64,000 bases of DNA from Azospirillum lipoferum. Lineage in GTDB: Bacteria; Pseudomonadota; Alphaproteobacteria; Azospirillales; Azospirillaceae. Shown here piece after piece: positions 24,901-34,903 of this stretch (within the stretch, counting starts at the first letter, position 1; every line of letters starts with the position of its first letter). A program made the translations under genes and the position numbers. The DNA lies in NCBI RefSeq assembly GCF_024170005.1, contig NZ_JALJXJ010000007.1, forward strand, positions 248,001 through 312,000, given 5' to 3'. Below the pieces are notes generated by a model. It worked only from the letters and a program-made list of their open reading frames with translations. It made no database searches and was not told where the DNA came from.

Positions 24901-26154
24901 ATGCTTGAAGACATCGTGATCGACACCCCTGTCGACCGGCCGCACATTTCCGGCCAGACGTCTGAACAGACCTCCGGCCGTGCGCCGTCCCAGCCTCTGC
25001 GCGTCGCGGTGCTGTGGAAGACGCCGAATCTCGGCCTCTACTCGAATGCGCCGTTCGACGACCTGTACAACGGCATCGGGCACAACAACGGCAACCTCGC
25101 CTTCGTGCATTCGATCTGCAGCCACATCACCAACCCGGTGAAGCATTTCAGCTGGGGTTCCTCGGCCGAGACGCTGCGGACCAACGCCGACATCATCGTC
25201 ATCCCCTGCGCCAACCAGTTGGGCCGCCACACCGATTACGGCCAGATGGCGGAGAATCTGGAGAAGTCCGGCCTGCCGATCGTCGCCATCGGCCTCGGCG
25301 CCCAGGCGAACAGCTATGACCACGACATCGAACTCAGCCCCGGCACGCTGCGCTGGGCCCAGGTGATCGCGGCGTCGAACCCGTCATCGGCCAGTTCGCC
25401 CAACATCTACACCCGCGGCGCCTACACCACGGCACAGTTGGACAAGCTGGGCATCACCGGTTCGCTGCCCGGCGGCTGCCCGTCGCACTTCCTCAATCAG
25501 GCGCCGGGCCTGGGTCGGAAGATCCACGCCAACTGGTCGGCGCTCGACCTGCCGCGCTCGATCACCGTCGCCGGCGGCCATCAGGCCTGGGTGAAGACGC
25601 GGGAGATCGAACACCAGCTGATCGCGCTGATGATGGACCCGATCGCGCCCGGCCAGTACATCGTCCAGTCGATGGGCGAAATGATCCGCGCTTCCCGCGG
25701 GCTGTTCGACAGCATCGACCCGCATGCGCTGAAGGAAATCCACCGCCACACCGTGCCGCATTACTCCTTCGAGGAGTTCAAGGCCTGGTGCCGGAACCAC
25801 ATGCGCTCCTACTATGACGTGCCGGCCTGGATGGACAATTTGCGCCAGCAGGATCTGACCATCGGCTGCCGCTATCACGGCGTCGCCCTGGCGATCCAGG
25901 CGGAGCGGATGGGCCTGACGGTCACCATCGATTCCCGCACGCGCGAGCTGTGCGAGAACACCGGCGTGCCCTATGCCGATGCCGCCGACCTGACGATGCC
26001 GCTGACCCGCAGCCGCCTGAAGTCGCTGATCAATTTCGATCCCGACGCCTATGACCGCCACCGTTCGGAGTCCGCCGCCCGTTACCTGGACTTCCTGGCC
26101 GCCAACCGGCTGCAGCCGGCACCCTTCCTGAAATCCATCGCGAACGGCAAGTGA
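24901..26154 (+). CDS. polysaccharide pyruvyl transferase family protein
   Basis: 417 residues resembling the PS_pyruv_trans family: a Rossmann-like N-terminal half (RVAVLWKTPNLG, ADIIVIPCANQLG, VAIGLGAQA) and a C-terminal part with GCRYHGVALAIQAERMGL, the usual R-x-H substrate signature. Members add ketal pyruvate to sugars of exopolysaccharides or cell-wall polymers from phosphoenolpyruvate. The ATG at 24901 has only a weak upstream GAGG. The gene follows an AT-rich region and overlaps the next frame by 4 bp, forming a two-gene unit probably involved in surface polysaccharide. Confidence 0.8.
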   Translation: MLEDIVIDTPVDRPHISGQTSEQTSGRAPSQPLRVAVLWKTPNLGLYSNAPFDDLYNGIGHNNGNLAFVHSICSHITNPVKHFSWGSSAETLRTNADIIVIPCANQLGRHTDYGQMAENLEKSGLPIVAIGLGAQANSYDHDIELSPGTLRWAQVIAASNPSSASSPNIYTRGAYTTAQLDKLGITGSLPGGCPSHFLNQAPGLGRKIHANWSALDLPRSITVAGGHQAWVKTREIEHQLIALMMDPIAPGQYIVQSMGEMIRASRGLFDSIDPHALKEIHRHTVPHYSFEEFKAWCRNHMRSYYDVPAWMDNLRQQDLTIGCRYHGVALAIQAERMGLTVTIDSRTRELCENTGVPYADAADLTMPLTRSRLKSLINFDPDAYDRHRSESAARYLDFLAANRLQPAPFLKSIANGK

Positions 26155-26174
26155 CAGGCCAAGGGGAGGCCACC

Positions 26175-27332
26175 ATGCTCCGCCGGACCGCAGCCCTTGC
26201 GCTCACGCTGGCGCTCGCGCTGGGCATGGCCGCCGCAACTGCCCGTGCGCTGACGATCCGGAAGACGGGGGAGCCGGAGACGGTCACCTCCTGGCAGCGT
26301 GACGCCTGCGCCGAAAGCGACGCGCCGGACACCCCGGCGCGCGCCTTCCGCGATGCAGGCGGCACCGTACATCTGATCGCCTCGCATTCCACCGCGCGGG
26401 CGCTGACCGGACCGTCACTGGATGCCGTCCGGCCGAACTGCGCGGTGATCTTCCAGGGCCACGGCAAGGACGATCCGCGGCTGAACGACGACCGCAGCTG
26501 GATTTCGTCCTTCTACACGCCGGACGGCAGCACGGTCTTCGCCCTGGTCAGCAACGAGTTCCACGGGCAGAAACGCCGGGCGCTGTGCCCGTCCGGCGAG
26601 TACATGCGCTGCTGGCGCAACAGCATCACCGCGGCGGTTTCCAGCGATGGCGGGGCGAGCTTCCGGTTGAGCGCCGCGCCGCCCAACCACAGCGTGGCGA
26701 CGCTGCCCTACCCCTATGGCGGCGACGTCGGGCAGCGCACCGGCTATTTCGCCCCCAGCAACATCGTCCGCAACGGCGACCACTGGTACGCCTTCCTGTG
26801 GGCCGAGCGGTTCGGGGCGCAGCAGCGCGGCGCCTGCCTGATGCGGACCGACAATCTGGCCGACCCGCAGTCCTGGCGCGGCTGGGACGGCAAATCCTAT
26901 TCCGTCCGCTTCGTGCGCGAAACCCAGGCCGGCGACCCGGCGGAAACCCATGTCTGCGCGCCGGTCGCCCCCGACGTGCTTCAGGGCACGGTGCGCAGCG
27001 TCGTCCGTCACCGCGCCAGCGGCCTGTTCGTCGCCACGCTGGCGATGACCCGCGACGGCCGCACCGGCATCTGGACCACCACGTCGCGGGATCTGGTGGG
27101 CTGGTCGAAGCCGGAGCTTCTATGGGCAGCCCCGCTGCTGTTCCGCTACGGCTGCGGCGACGCGGCGGCCTTCGATTACCCCGCCCTGCTCGACCCCGGC
27201 AGCCAGAGCCGCAATTTCGAGGATGTCGGCAAGTCCGCCTACGTCTACATGACGCGGCTGAACCTCGACAAATGCCGGATCACCTGGAACCGCGACCTCG
27301 TCCGCATGCGGGTGGAGATCGAAGGAAACTGA
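26175..27332 (+). CDS. exported protein, possible beta-propeller (sialidase/arabinanase-like)
   Basis: 385 residues. A clear Sec signal peptide (MLRRTAALALTLALALG, cleavage near ATARA) follows an AGGGGAGG ribosome site at 26175. The mature part is rich in Trp/Tyr and repeated 'S.DGG.sf'-like turns (SSDGGASFRLS), with several cysteines, as in secreted sugar-binding or hydrolase beta-propellers. No catalytic motif could be assigned. It is coupled to the polysaccharide pyruvyl transferase gene, so a periplasmic or extracellular role on the same polymer is plausible. Function unknown. Confidence 0.65.
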   Translation: MLRRTAALALTLALALGMAAATARALTIRKTGEPETVTSWQRDACAESDAPDTPARAFRDAGGTVHLIASHSTARALTGPSLDAVRPNCAVIFQGHGKDDPRLNDDRSWISSFYTPDGSTVFALVSNEFHGQKRRALCPSGEYMRCWRNSITAAVSSDGGASFRLSAAPPNHSVATLPYPYGGDVGQRTGYFAPSNIVRNGDHWYAFLWAERFGAQQRGACLMRTDNLADPQSWRGWDGKSYSVRFVRETQAGDPAETHVCAPVAPDVLQGTVRSVVRHRASGLFVATLAMTRDGRTGIWTTTSRDLVGWSKPELLWAAPLLFRYGCGDAAAFDYPALLDPGSQSRNFEDVGKSAYVYMTRLNLDKCRITWNRDLVRMRVEIEGN

Positions 27333-27340
27333 GTGGGGGT

Positions 27341-28294
27341 TTACGGTCGGGGCGCTTGGTTCCAGGGCGGCGGCGACAGCCTCTCCGCGATCCAGTCGGC
27401 GAAGGCGCGGGTCTTGCCGGCGGTGAAGCGGCTGGACGGGCGCACCAGATGGATGGCCGCTTCCCCACCGTTTGCCCTGCCGGCATCGCCGCCGACCTCC
27501 CAATCCGGCAGGACGCGAACCAGACGCCCGCCGGCCAGTTCCCGCCCGATCAGCCATTCCGAACACACCAGCAGCCCCTTTCCGGCCAATGCGGCATGGA
27601 CGAGGCTGTCGACATTGTCGGTCAGCAGCGGCCCGGACAGCCGCACCCGCACCCGCTCGCGGCCCCGGCTGAAATGCCAGTCCGACGGGGAATCGAACAG
27701 CGCGAACAGCAGCGCGTCATGGCCGGCCAGTTCGCCCGGCTCCTGCGGAATTCCCCTTGCCGCGAGGTAGGAGGGGGCTGCGCAGACCAGCCGCCGTTCC
27801 GCCCCCAGCCGGCGCGCCACCAGCGTGCTGTCGGGCAGCCGCCCGATGCGGATGGCGAGGTCGAACCCCTCCCCCACCAGATCGACGAAGCGGTCGCTGT
27901 AGAAGGCCTCGATCCGCACGCGGGGAAAGGCGGTGAGGAAGTCGGGCAGCAGCGGCGCCACCCACAATCGACCGAACGCCTCGGGCAGCGACAGCCGCAG
28001 CGTGCCCTGGGGAACGGCGCCGGCATCGGCCGCCTCGCGCTCCGCATCGGCCAGCAGGGTCAGGGCCATGCGCGCCCGGTCGGCGAAGCGGCGCCCCGCC
28101 TCCGTCGGCGTCACCCGCCGGGTGGTCCGCTCCAGCAGCCGCACTCCCAGCCGCCGTTCCAGCGCCGACACCCGGCGCGACAGCACGGAGGCGTCGCGGT
28201 TCAGCACCCGTGCCGCCGGTGCGAAGCCGCCGGTGTCGAGAACCGCCAGGAAGGCGGCAACCTCCTCCAGCCCCTGATCGCTCAACTCGTGCAT
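27341..28294 (-). CDS. LysR-family transcriptional regulator
   Basis: 317 residues: an N-terminal winged helix-turn-helix (FAPAARVLNRDASVLSRRVS) and a LysR substrate-binding domain. It is divergent from the oxidoreductase gene at 28391, the usual LysR arrangement, and probably controls it. A second in-frame ATG at 28312 would add six residues; neither start has a strong ribosome site. The inducer is unknown. The 3' end is 8 bp from the convergent secreted-protein gene. Confidence 0.87.
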   Translation of the reverse strand: MHELSDQGLEEVAAFLAVLDTGGFAPAARVLNRDASVLSRRVSALERRLGVRLLERTTRRVTPTEAGRRFADRARMALTLLADAEREAADAGAVPQGTLRLSLPEAFGRLWVAPLLPDFLTAFPRVRIEAFYSDRFVDLVGEGFDLAIRIGRLPDSTLVARRLGAERRLVCAAPSYLAARGIPQEPGELAGHDALLFALFDSPSDWHFSRGRERVRVRLSGPLLTDNVDSLVHAALAGKGLLVCSEWLIGRELAGGRLVRVLPDWEVGGDAGRANGGEAAIHLVRPSSRFTAGKTRAFADWIAERLSPPPWNQAPRP

Positions 28295-28390
28295 GATTTG
28301 CAGCAATATCATGCACAGGCACCGGATTAAAGGCCTGAGTGCAACGGGATAGCCTCGCGTCACACAACACAGCAAGCGAGGAACTACCCG

Positions 28391-29404
28391 ATGCGCGCCT
28401 ATCAGCTTGAAGCCCCCCGTCTCGACGCCCTCCGCATCACCGAGTTGCAGCAGCCCACTCCGGGCGCGGGCGAGGTGCTGGTCCGCCTGCGTGCCGCCAG
28501 CCTGAACTATGTCGATCTGGCGGTGGCGACCGGCGCCTTCCCGGTGCCGTCGCTGCCGCTGATCCCCGTCGCCGACGGCGCGGGAGAGGTGGTGGAGACC
28601 GGTTCCGGCGTGACCGGACTGGCGGAGGGCGACCGCGTCATCCCGCATTTCCTGCCGGACTGGCCGGCCGGCGCGCTGCCGCCGGTGGCGGGCCGTCGGA
28701 TGCGCGGCATCACCATGCCCGGCTCGCTCGCCGACTATGCGGTGGTTCCCGCCGCCAGCCTCGTTCCGGTGCCGCAGCATCTGTCCTTCACCGAGGCGGC
28801 CACCCTGCCGATCGCCGCCACCACAGCCTGGCGGGCGGTCCGCACGGGGGCCGTGCGCCCGGGCAGCACGGTGCTGCTGCTCGGCACCGGCGGCGTCAGC
28901 CTGTTCGCCCTGCAATTCGCCAAGGCGGCAGGCGCCCGCGTCCTCATCACCTCCTCCTCCGACGCGAAGCTGGAGCGGGCGAAGGCGCAAGGCGCCGACG
29001 AGACGATCAACTACACGACGACGCCCGACTGGGACGCGCGGGTTCTGGAGCTGACCGGCGGGGCCGGCGTCGATCTGGTGGTGGAGACCGGCGGCGCCCA
29101 GACCTTCGCGCGCTCGCTCAACGCCGCGGCGGAGGAAGGAACGGTCTTCGTCGTCGGCTTTCTCAGCGGCGCCGACCTCCAGGCATCACTGTTCCCGATC
29201 ATCCTGAAGATGCTGAAGGTGGTCGGCAGCAACACCGGATCGGTGGCCGACCTGCGCGAGGCGGTCCGCGCCATCGAAACCGGCAAGCTCCGGCCGGTGG
29301 TCGACCGCGTCCATGATTTCGAGGATGCGGCCAGCGCCTATGCCACCCTGGCGCGCGGCGGCCATTTCGGCAAGATCGCCATCGCGCTCGGCAACGGTGG
29401 CTGA
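28391..29404 (+). CDS. NAD(P)-dependent zinc-free alcohol dehydrogenase/quinone oxidoreductase (MDR family)
   Basis: 337 residues of the medium-chain dehydrogenase family: a GroES-like N-terminal domain (SLNYVDLAVATG) and a Rossmann domain with VLLLGTGGVSLFALQ. The residues ligating catalytic zinc in true alcohol dehydrogenases are missing, which places it with quinone or enone reductases such as QOR. It has its own ribosome site (GAGGAA) and a divergent LysR gene, implying inducible expression by a small electrophile or alcohol. Confidence 0.85.
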   Translation: MRAYQLEAPRLDALRITELQQPTPGAGEVLVRLRAASLNYVDLAVATGAFPVPSLPLIPVADGAGEVVETGSGVTGLAEGDRVIPHFLPDWPAGALPPVAGRRMRGITMPGSLADYAVVPAASLVPVPQHLSFTEAATLPIAATTAWRAVRTGAVRPGSTVLLLGTGGVSLFALQFAKAAGARVLITSSSDAKLERAKAQGADETINYTTTPDWDARVLELTGGAGVDLVVETGGAQTFARSLNAAAEEGTVFVVGFLSGADLQASLFPIILKMLKVVGSNTGSVADLREAVRAIETGKLRPVVDRVHDFEDAASAYATLARGGHFGKIAIALGNGG

Positions 29405-29481
29405 TAGCGGCAAGTAGCCGTTGCGAAGCGCCGGTCTGCAACCGATGTCGTGGCATGGACTTGGTAACGAGGAGTGGTGCC

Positions 29482-29913
29482 ATGCCGGACGTCGATTCCT
29501 TCGACCTCCAGCGCTTCGTCACGGCGCAGGACCCGGTCTTCACGACCGTGCTGGCGGAATTGCGTGACGGACGCAAGCGCAGCCATTGGATGTGGTTCGT
29601 CTTCCCGCAGCTGCGCGACCTCGGCCGCTCACCCACCGCGCAGTTCTATGGCATCGTCTCCCTGGACGAGGCGCGGGCCTATCTGGCCCACCCGATCCTG
29701 GGCCCCCGGCTGGATCAGGCGACGGAAGCCGTGCTGACCGTGCAGGGGCGGACGCTTCACCAGATCTTCGGCTCGCCCGACGATTTGAAGTTCCGCTCCT
29801 CCATGACCCTGTTCGCTCAAGCGGCGGAAGAGCGGGGAGATCTCTACCGCAGGGCGCTGGAGCGCTATTGCGACGGCCGATCGGACGAGGCAACGTTGAC
29901 GCTTCTCGGCTGA
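29482..29913 (+). CDS. DUF1810 family protein
   Basis: 143 residues. The sequence DLQRFVTAQDPVFTTVLAEL followed by the KRSHWMWFVFPQL core is the DUF1810 signature. The function of this widespread small soluble family is not established. The ATG at 29482 is preferred for its GAGGAG ribosome site over an in-frame ATG at 29455. It converges with the dehydrogenase gene at 29922 with an 8-bp gap. Confidence 0.85.
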   Translation: MPDVDSFDLQRFVTAQDPVFTTVLAELRDGRKRSHWMWFVFPQLRDLGRSPTAQFYGIVSLDEARAYLAHPILGPRLDQATEAVLTVQGRTLHQIFGSPDDLKFRSSMTLFAQAAEERGDLYRRALERYCDGRSDEATLTLLG

Positions 29914-29921
29914 CGAAGCTT

Positions 29922-31046
29922 TCAGCCCAGCAGGTCGCCAAACTCCAGCCCGCGCTCCCGCCCCAGGCTGTCCAGCATCGCCAGCGTGGCGCCGTCCAGC
30001 GGGATGCCGTCGGCCAGACGCTGGCGGCGGGTCAGGGTTTCCGGCTCGCCCGGCATCTGGATGGCGGCGGCCCCCGGCGCCGTCGGCGTGTCGCGGACAT
30101 AGGCGACCAGATCGTCGAGGTCCGCCGCCCATTGCGCGTTGCCGCCGCGCGCCGGGTCGAAGACGATGGCGAACATGTTGTTCATCACCCGTCCGGAATT
30201 CTGGTGCGACGGCGTACCCGGCATCGCCGAGGCCAGCGCCCCCGCCAGCACGTCGCACATCAGCGCCAGCCCGAACCCCTTATGCCCGCCCAGCGGCAGC
30301 AGGGCGCCCGACGGGTCCTGGAACATCACGCCCGGATCCCGCGTGGGCTCCCCCTGCGGATCGAGCAGCAGGCCGGGCGCCATCTCCTGCCCCTTGCCCA
30401 TGGCGACGCGGCATTTGCCGACGGCGACGGCGCTGGTGGCGAAATCCAGGATCAGGGCCGGCGTGGACTGCGTGGCCGGAACCGTGATGCAGATCGGGTT
30501 GGTGCCCAGCCGCGGCCGGGTGCCGTCATGCGGCGCCACCGCCGGACGGGTGACGACATTGACAAAGGCCAGCGCGACCAGCCCGGCCTCGCTGCACTGC
30601 TCGCCATAGGAGCCGACGCGGCCGATATGGTGGCTGTCGCGCAGGGACAGCACCGCCAGTCCGTCGAGCCGCGCCTGTCCGATGGCGAGGTCCATCGCCT
30701 CCCGCGCGATCACCTGTCCATAGCCGCTGCCGCCGCCCACCGCCAGGAAGGGACCGGATTGACCGATCACGGTGGCATGCTGGTTGGGCCGCAACAGCCC
30801 GACGGCGATCGCCGGCATATACATCGCCAGCATGCCGACACCATGGCTGTCATGGCCGCGCAGGTTGGCTTCGACCAGATGGTCGGCGACGACGGCCGCT
30901 TCCCCCGCCTCGCTGCCGGCGGCCCGAAGCAGGCGCCGCACCGCCTCCGCCAGTCGGTCGGCCCGCACCGGCCGCAGCCCGGTGCCATAGACGCCGGCGT
31001 TGAAGGACGCCGCCGCGGCGAAGGGATCCCTTTGTGTCTCTGTCAT
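29922..31046 (-). CDS. Ldh2-family malate/L-lactate-type dehydrogenase
   Basis: 374 residues of the NAD(P)-dependent malate/lactate dehydrogenase (Ldh_2) family, unrelated to classical LDH. Signatures include NLRGHDSHGVGML with the catalytic His, DSHHIGRVGSYGEQ, and GGHKGFGLALMCDVL. Family members reduce 2-oxoacids such as pyruvate, oxaloacetate, sulfopyruvate or ureidoglycolate-related substrates. The ATG at 31046 has GGAAGG upstream; the longer frame start is less likely. A strong terminator separates it from the chemoreceptor gene upstream. Confidence 0.85.
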   Translation of the reverse strand: MTETQRDPFAAAASFNAGVYGTGLRPVRADRLAEAVRRLLRAAGSEAGEAAVVADHLVEANLRGHDSHGVGMLAMYMPAIAVGLLRPNQHATVIGQSGPFLAVGGGSGYGQVIAREAMDLAIGQARLDGLAVLSLRDSHHIGRVGSYGEQCSEAGLVALAFVNVVTRPAVAPHDGTRPRLGTNPICITVPATQSTPALILDFATSAVAVGKCRVAMGKGQEMAPGLLLDPQGEPTRDPGVMFQDPSGALLPLGGHKGFGLALMCDVLAGALASAMPGTPSHQNSGRVMNNMFAIVFDPARGGNAQWAADLDDLVAYVRDTPTAPGAAAIQMPGEPETLTRRQRLADGIPLDGATLAMLDSLGRERGLEFGDLLG

Positions 31047-31128
31047 CGTCAGCCTTCCGGTTCGATGGCCCCTATTTGGTTGCCGGTCCCCGAGCGGGGC
31101 AAGGGCTGAATTGCGGCCGAAAAACAAG

Positions 31129-31170
31129 GGGGCGGATCCCCGGCGGCCTGAACCGCCGGGGATCCGCCCC
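31129..31170 (-). terminator. Rho-independent terminator after chemoreceptor gene
   Basis: A perfect 18-bp stem (31129-31146 with 31153-31170) around a 6-base loop. On the minus strand it is followed by CTTGTTTTT, as expected of an intrinsic terminator for the chemoreceptor gene. Confidence 0.88.
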
Positions 31171-31219
31171 GCATCGACAGGTGGGCCGCCCGATCAGGCA
31201 GCCCCAATCAGGAGGCCCA

Positions 31220-32896
31220 TCAGGCTGCATTGACCTCCGACACGAAGCGCTGGACTTCGTCCTTCAGCCGCTCCGACTGCTGCGAAACGCTCTCCACGCT
31301 GGTGGAGACCAGACGCATCCGTTCGCTGGTGTTGGTCATGGTGGACGACAGCGAGCCGACACTACTGGTGACGCGGCGGGAGTTGTCGGCGGCGGTGCGG
31401 GCGTTGGCGAAGATCTGGTGGGTCGCCGCCTCCTGCTGCTGTACGGCCGACGCCACCTCGCCGTTCAGCGCGCTGAGGTTGGTGATCAGGCTGGCGATGC
31501 TCTCGATGGCGCCGATGGCATTCGCGGTCGCCCCGCGGATCGCGCCCACCTGCGACTGGATGTCCTCGGTCGCCTTCGCGGTCTGGGTGGCGAGGCTCTT
31601 CACCTCGCTCGCCACCACGGCGAAGCCCTTGCCGGCCTCGCCCGCCCGTGCCGCCTCGATGGTGGCGTTCAGGGCCAGCAGGTTGGTCTGGCCGGCGATG
31701 GAGTTGATCAGTTCCACCACCGCGCCGATCTGCTCGGCGGCCGAGGCGAGGCCGGTGACGATGCCGGTGGTGTTGGCGGTCTCCGTCACCGCGCGGGACG
31801 CGGTCTGGGCGGCGCTTTCCACCTGACGGCTGATCGCGGCGATGGAGCCGCGCAGCTCCTCGCTGGCCTGGGCGGCGGACTCGACGCTGTCGGAGGCGCC
31901 CTGCGCCGCCCCGGCGGCGGCACGCGCCTCGTCGGTGGTGCTGGCGGCATCGCTGGTCAGGGCGGCGGTGCGCTCGTTCAGGGCCACGGTGGTGGTGCTG
32001 AGCGTCGCCACGACCTCGTCCATCGCGCGGGCGAACTCGGCGGCGCGGGCCGACAGGCGTTCGCGCTGGAGATCGCGGGCGGCACGCTCCAGTTCGGCGC
32101 GCTGGCTCTCGTCGCGGGCCTCCTGCAAGGTGGTGGCGAGGCCGGCGACGGCGCGGGCCATGTCGCCGATCTCGTCGGGACGCTCGGCATGGGGCACGGC
32201 GACGGTCAGGTCGCCGCCGCCGATGCGGCCGAGCACGTTGCGGATCGCCAGCAGCGGACGCGACATCCCGCGCGACACCCAGACACCGATGCCGACGCTG
32301 ATCGCCAGCAGCAGCAGCGAGACCCCAAGCTCACGCCAGACGCGGGCGCGGAAATCCGCATCGACGTCGTCGGTGTAGACGCCGGTGCCGATCATCCACT
32401 GCCAAGGCTGGTAGCCGGTGGCATAGGCGATCTTCGGGGTCGGCTCGGCATCGTCGCTGCGCTTGTGGCGGAAGGCGACGAAACCGCCGCCCGCCTTGGC
32501 CGCCTCGGTCATCTGCACGTTGAAGGGGACGCCGTCGGGGTCCTTCAGGTTCAGCAGGTTCTTGCCCTCGACCTGCGGACGCAGGCCATGGACGAGGCTG
32601 ACGCCGGCATAGTCGTAGACGAAGAAATACTCGCCGTTGCCGTAGCGCATGGCGCGCACGGCGTCGCGGGCACGCTCCTGCGCTTCCGCACGCGGCAGCT
32701 TCCCCGACTTCTCCTGCTCGCCATACAGCGCGATGACGGACGCGGCGGCGTCGACCATCTCCTTGACCTTGGCCTTGCGCTGCTCGATCAGGTTCGTGCG
32801 CGCTCCCGTCAGGTGGACGGTGGCCCCGGCAAGCGTGCTGAGCAGCGCCACGCCGAACACCAGCAGCATGAGCCGCGTACCAATCTTGAGCTTCAT
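31220..32896 (-). CDS. methyl-accepting chemotaxis protein with single-Cache sensor
   Basis: 558 residues: transmembrane helix near 7-28, a periplasmic sCache-type domain ([37 protein letters not shown]), a second helix near 190-210, a HAMP domain and a cytoplasmic signalling coiled coil. The hairpin tip segment ([19 protein letters not shown]) interacts with CheA/CheW. There is no C-terminal CheR-binding pentapeptide. sCache receptors commonly sense small carboxylates. The ATG at 32896 follows GAGGAGAGGGG. Confidence 0.9.
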   Translation of the reverse strand: MKLKIGTRLMLLVFGVALLSTLAGATVHLTGARTNLIEQRKAKVKEMVDAAASVIALYGEQEKSGKLPRAEAQERARDAVRAMRYGNGEYFFVYDYAGVSLVHGLRPQVEGKNLLNLKDPDGVPFNVQMTEAAKAGGGFVAFRHKRSDDAEPTPKIAYATGYQPWQWMIGTGVYTDDVDADFRARVWRELGVSLLLLAISVGIGVWVSRGMSRPLLAIRNVLGRIGGGDLTVAVPHAERPDEIGDMARAVAGLATTLQEARDESQRAELERAARDLQRERLSARAAEFARAMDEVVATLSTTTVALNERTAALTSDAASTTDEARAAAGAAQGASDSVESAAQASEELRGSIAAISRQVESAAQTASRAVTETANTTGIVTGLASAAEQIGAVVELINSIAGQTNLLALNATIEAARAGEAGKGFAVVASEVKSLATQTAKATEDIQSQVGAIRGATANAIGAIESIASLITNLSALNGEVASAVQQQEAATHQIFANARTAADNSRRVTSSVGSLSSTMTNTSERMRLVSTSVESVSQQSERLKDEVQRFVSEVNAA

Positions 32897-32984
32897 CGCC
32901 CCTCTCCTCACTCCTGATCCACGCGGCATCGCGCGGCATCCACGCATCATTACTTTGGTTGGTCTTCCGACCGGTTTTCCCCGG

Positions 32985-33617
32985 TCAGGCCGGGCAGCAG
33001 GCCCCGGCCATCGCCTTCGGTGGGCTTTTGGGCGGACTTCCCAACGGGTCGCACCGCCACCAGTCCGGCCCGCCCGGCGGGGCGGACAGGCGGGTGAAGA
33101 TCACGGTCTCGCAGTTCCCCAGCTCCACACCCGGCCGCCCGGCGAGCCGGTGCAGCAGGATGCGGGCGATCCCCTTGCTGCCGACCAGCAGCGGTCGGCG
33201 CGCCAGCAGGCCGGCGGGCCCGTTGGCGAGGTCATCGACGCCGTCCAGGACACGGGAGGCGAAGACGCCTTCGCTCTCCCCGCCCGGCGGTGTCTCCCCG
33301 GCGGCGAACCAGGGACGGGTCAGGGCGATCGGCAGGCCGTTCCATTCCCCCAGGGTCCGCTCGCGCAGCCAGTCGCGCTGGAGAAGCGGAACACCCAGCG
33401 CCTCGGCGAACAGGGTGCCGGTCATGACGGTGCGTTCCAGCGGGCCGGCGATCACCAGACCGCAGGTCCGGCCGGACCGGCGGAACCGCTCCGCCGCCTG
33501 CCGGGCCTGCTCGATCCCCTGGGCGGTCAGCGGCACGTCGCGGTCGCCGCCGCAGCGGACGCCGCGCCGGTTGTCCTCGGTCTCGCCATGGCGCACGAAG
33601 TGGAATTCGTCGGTCAT
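32985..33617 (-). CDS. histidine phosphatase family protein (phosphoglycerate mutase-like)
   Basis: 210 residues. The phospho-accepting His is in the N-terminal FVRHGET motif, with a second conserved region [11 protein letters not shown]. It resembles CobC/PhoE-type small phosphatases. The usual second catalytic His in a GH motif is not obvious; a [13 protein letters not shown] segment stands there instead, so activity is uncertain. It lies 11 bp behind the alpha/beta hydrolase gene and ends the MFS-hydrolase-phosphatase operon. Confidence 0.75.
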   Translation of the reverse strand: MTDEFHFVRHGETEDNRRGVRCGGDRDVPLTAQGIEQARQAAERFRRSGRTCGLVIAGPLERTVMTGTLFAEALGVPLLQRDWLRERTLGEWNGLPIALTRPWFAAGETPPGGESEGVFASRVLDGVDDLANGPAGLLARRPLLVGSKGIARILLHRLAGRPGVELGNCETVIFTRLSAPPGGPDWWRCDPLGSPPKSPPKAMAGACCPA

Positions 33618-33628
33618 CGCCGGCCCCC

Positions 33629-34783
33629 TCAGCGGAACAGGATGCGGGCGGCACCCGCGCTCCAGCCGATGGTGCTTTCCGCCGGCAGGGCATGGGGGGC
33701 CACCATCCAGCGGGCCAGGGCGCCAATGTGCAGCGGATCGCTCAGCGTCGGCGTATGGCCGACGTCCGGCACATGCAGGACGGTCGTCCCCCGCTTGCCC
33801 ATCATCCGGGCGATGGTCGCCGCCTGCAGCGCGTCGCTCATCATGCCGTGCACCAGCAGCACCGGGCAGTCGATGCGCTGCCAGTCGTCCCACTGGTCGT
33901 GGTCCTGGGCGGCGCCGTCGCGGTAGCATTGCAGGGCGCGGATGTCGTGGCGGTAGACCCGCCCGCCATTCTCTTCCGACCAGCGGGTCTGGTGGAAGCT
34001 GTTGTGCAGGAGGACGGTGTCGTCCACCGGCCCGTCATTCTTCTGGGCCGCCCCGGTGCGGTGGAACAGCTGGGCCGGGTGGCGGAAGACATAGTGGCGG
34101 GCGACGGATTCGGCCCGGCGACGACGGCGTTCGGTCGGGATGAAGGGGCCGATGTCGTTCAGGATCAGGCGGTCGACCAGTTCCGGCGCTTCCGCCGCCA
34201 CCCGCATCGCCACGCTGCCGCCGAGCGAGGAGCCCAGCAGCGTGACCGGACCCAGCCGCTTGTGCCGGATCAGCGCCAGCACCTGGGCGACGTTGCCTTC
34301 GAAGCTGTAGTCCCCCTGGTCGGCCAGCCAGCCGCTGCGGCCGCGACCGGCCCAGTCCAGGCACAGCACGTAATAGTGGCGCGACAGGGCGCGGGCGAGA
34401 TAGTCGAAGCGACGGGCCGAGTTGGCGATGCCGCCCAGGCACAGGAGCGCCGGCTTCTGCGGGCTGCCCCACTCCGTGTAGGCGAGGCGGATGGTGTAGT
34501 CGTTGCGCAGCCGCTCCACCGTGCCGGGCTGCAGTGCCGCGCTGTGGGTATAGTCGAAATGGCGCAGCCGGTGGCCGGCGCCGACCAGCGGCTCGATCAC
34601 CCGCATGATCGTTTCATACTGCTTCCAGGTCATGTCCTCGGCCGATCCGATGCCGAGTGCGTCGAGGGTGGCGCGCAGCGCCTCCATGGCGCGGTCGTGG
34701 CGGCCATAGGCGGGAGGCGCCTCCATGGCAAAGGAGGGGGCGGGCATGGTCAGAATGGGCTCCACGAGCATCTGGTCAGGCAT
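33629..34783 (-). CDS. alpha/beta hydrolase
   Basis: About 384 residues with an alpha/beta hydrolase core: oxyanion region CLGGIANSARRF, nucleophile elbow GSSLGG (Ser in the second position of G-x-S-x-G), acid-containing VLLVHGMMSD and the late His in VPDVGHTPTL. A roughly 80-residue N-terminal extension precedes the core. The ATG at 34783 has GGAGG upstream; an ATG at 34867 would add a Pro-rich stretch. It is probably co-transcribed with the MFS transporter and the phosphatase. Substrate unknown. Confidence 0.8.
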   Translation of the reverse strand: MPDQMLVEPILTMPAPSFAMEAPPAYGRHDRAMEALRATLDALGIGSAEDMTWKQYETIMRVIEPLVGAGHRLRHFDYTHSAALQPGTVERLRNDYTIRLAYTEWGSPQKPALLCLGGIANSARRFDYLARALSRHYYVLCLDWAGRGRSGWLADQGDYSFEGNVAQVLALIRHKRLGPVTLLGSSLGGSVAMRVAAEAPELVDRLILNDIGPFIPTERRRRRAESVARHYVFRHPAQLFHRTGAAQKNDGPVDDTVLLHNSFHQTRWSEENGGRVYRHDIRALQCYRDGAAQDHDQWDDWQRIDCPVLLVHGMMSDALQAATIARMMGKRGTTVLHVPDVGHTPTLSDPLHIGALARWMVAPHALPAESTIGWSAGAARILFR

Positions 34784-34903
34784 GGGCGTCGAAGCCTCCG
34801 TGATCGATGGGTGTGGGGGCGAAGGGTGTGGGGTCGATGGGTGCGACAAGGCGGGTGTTTGGCGCATCGCAGGGTGATGGGCGGGGCGGGGTTGCCGGGC
34901 CGG

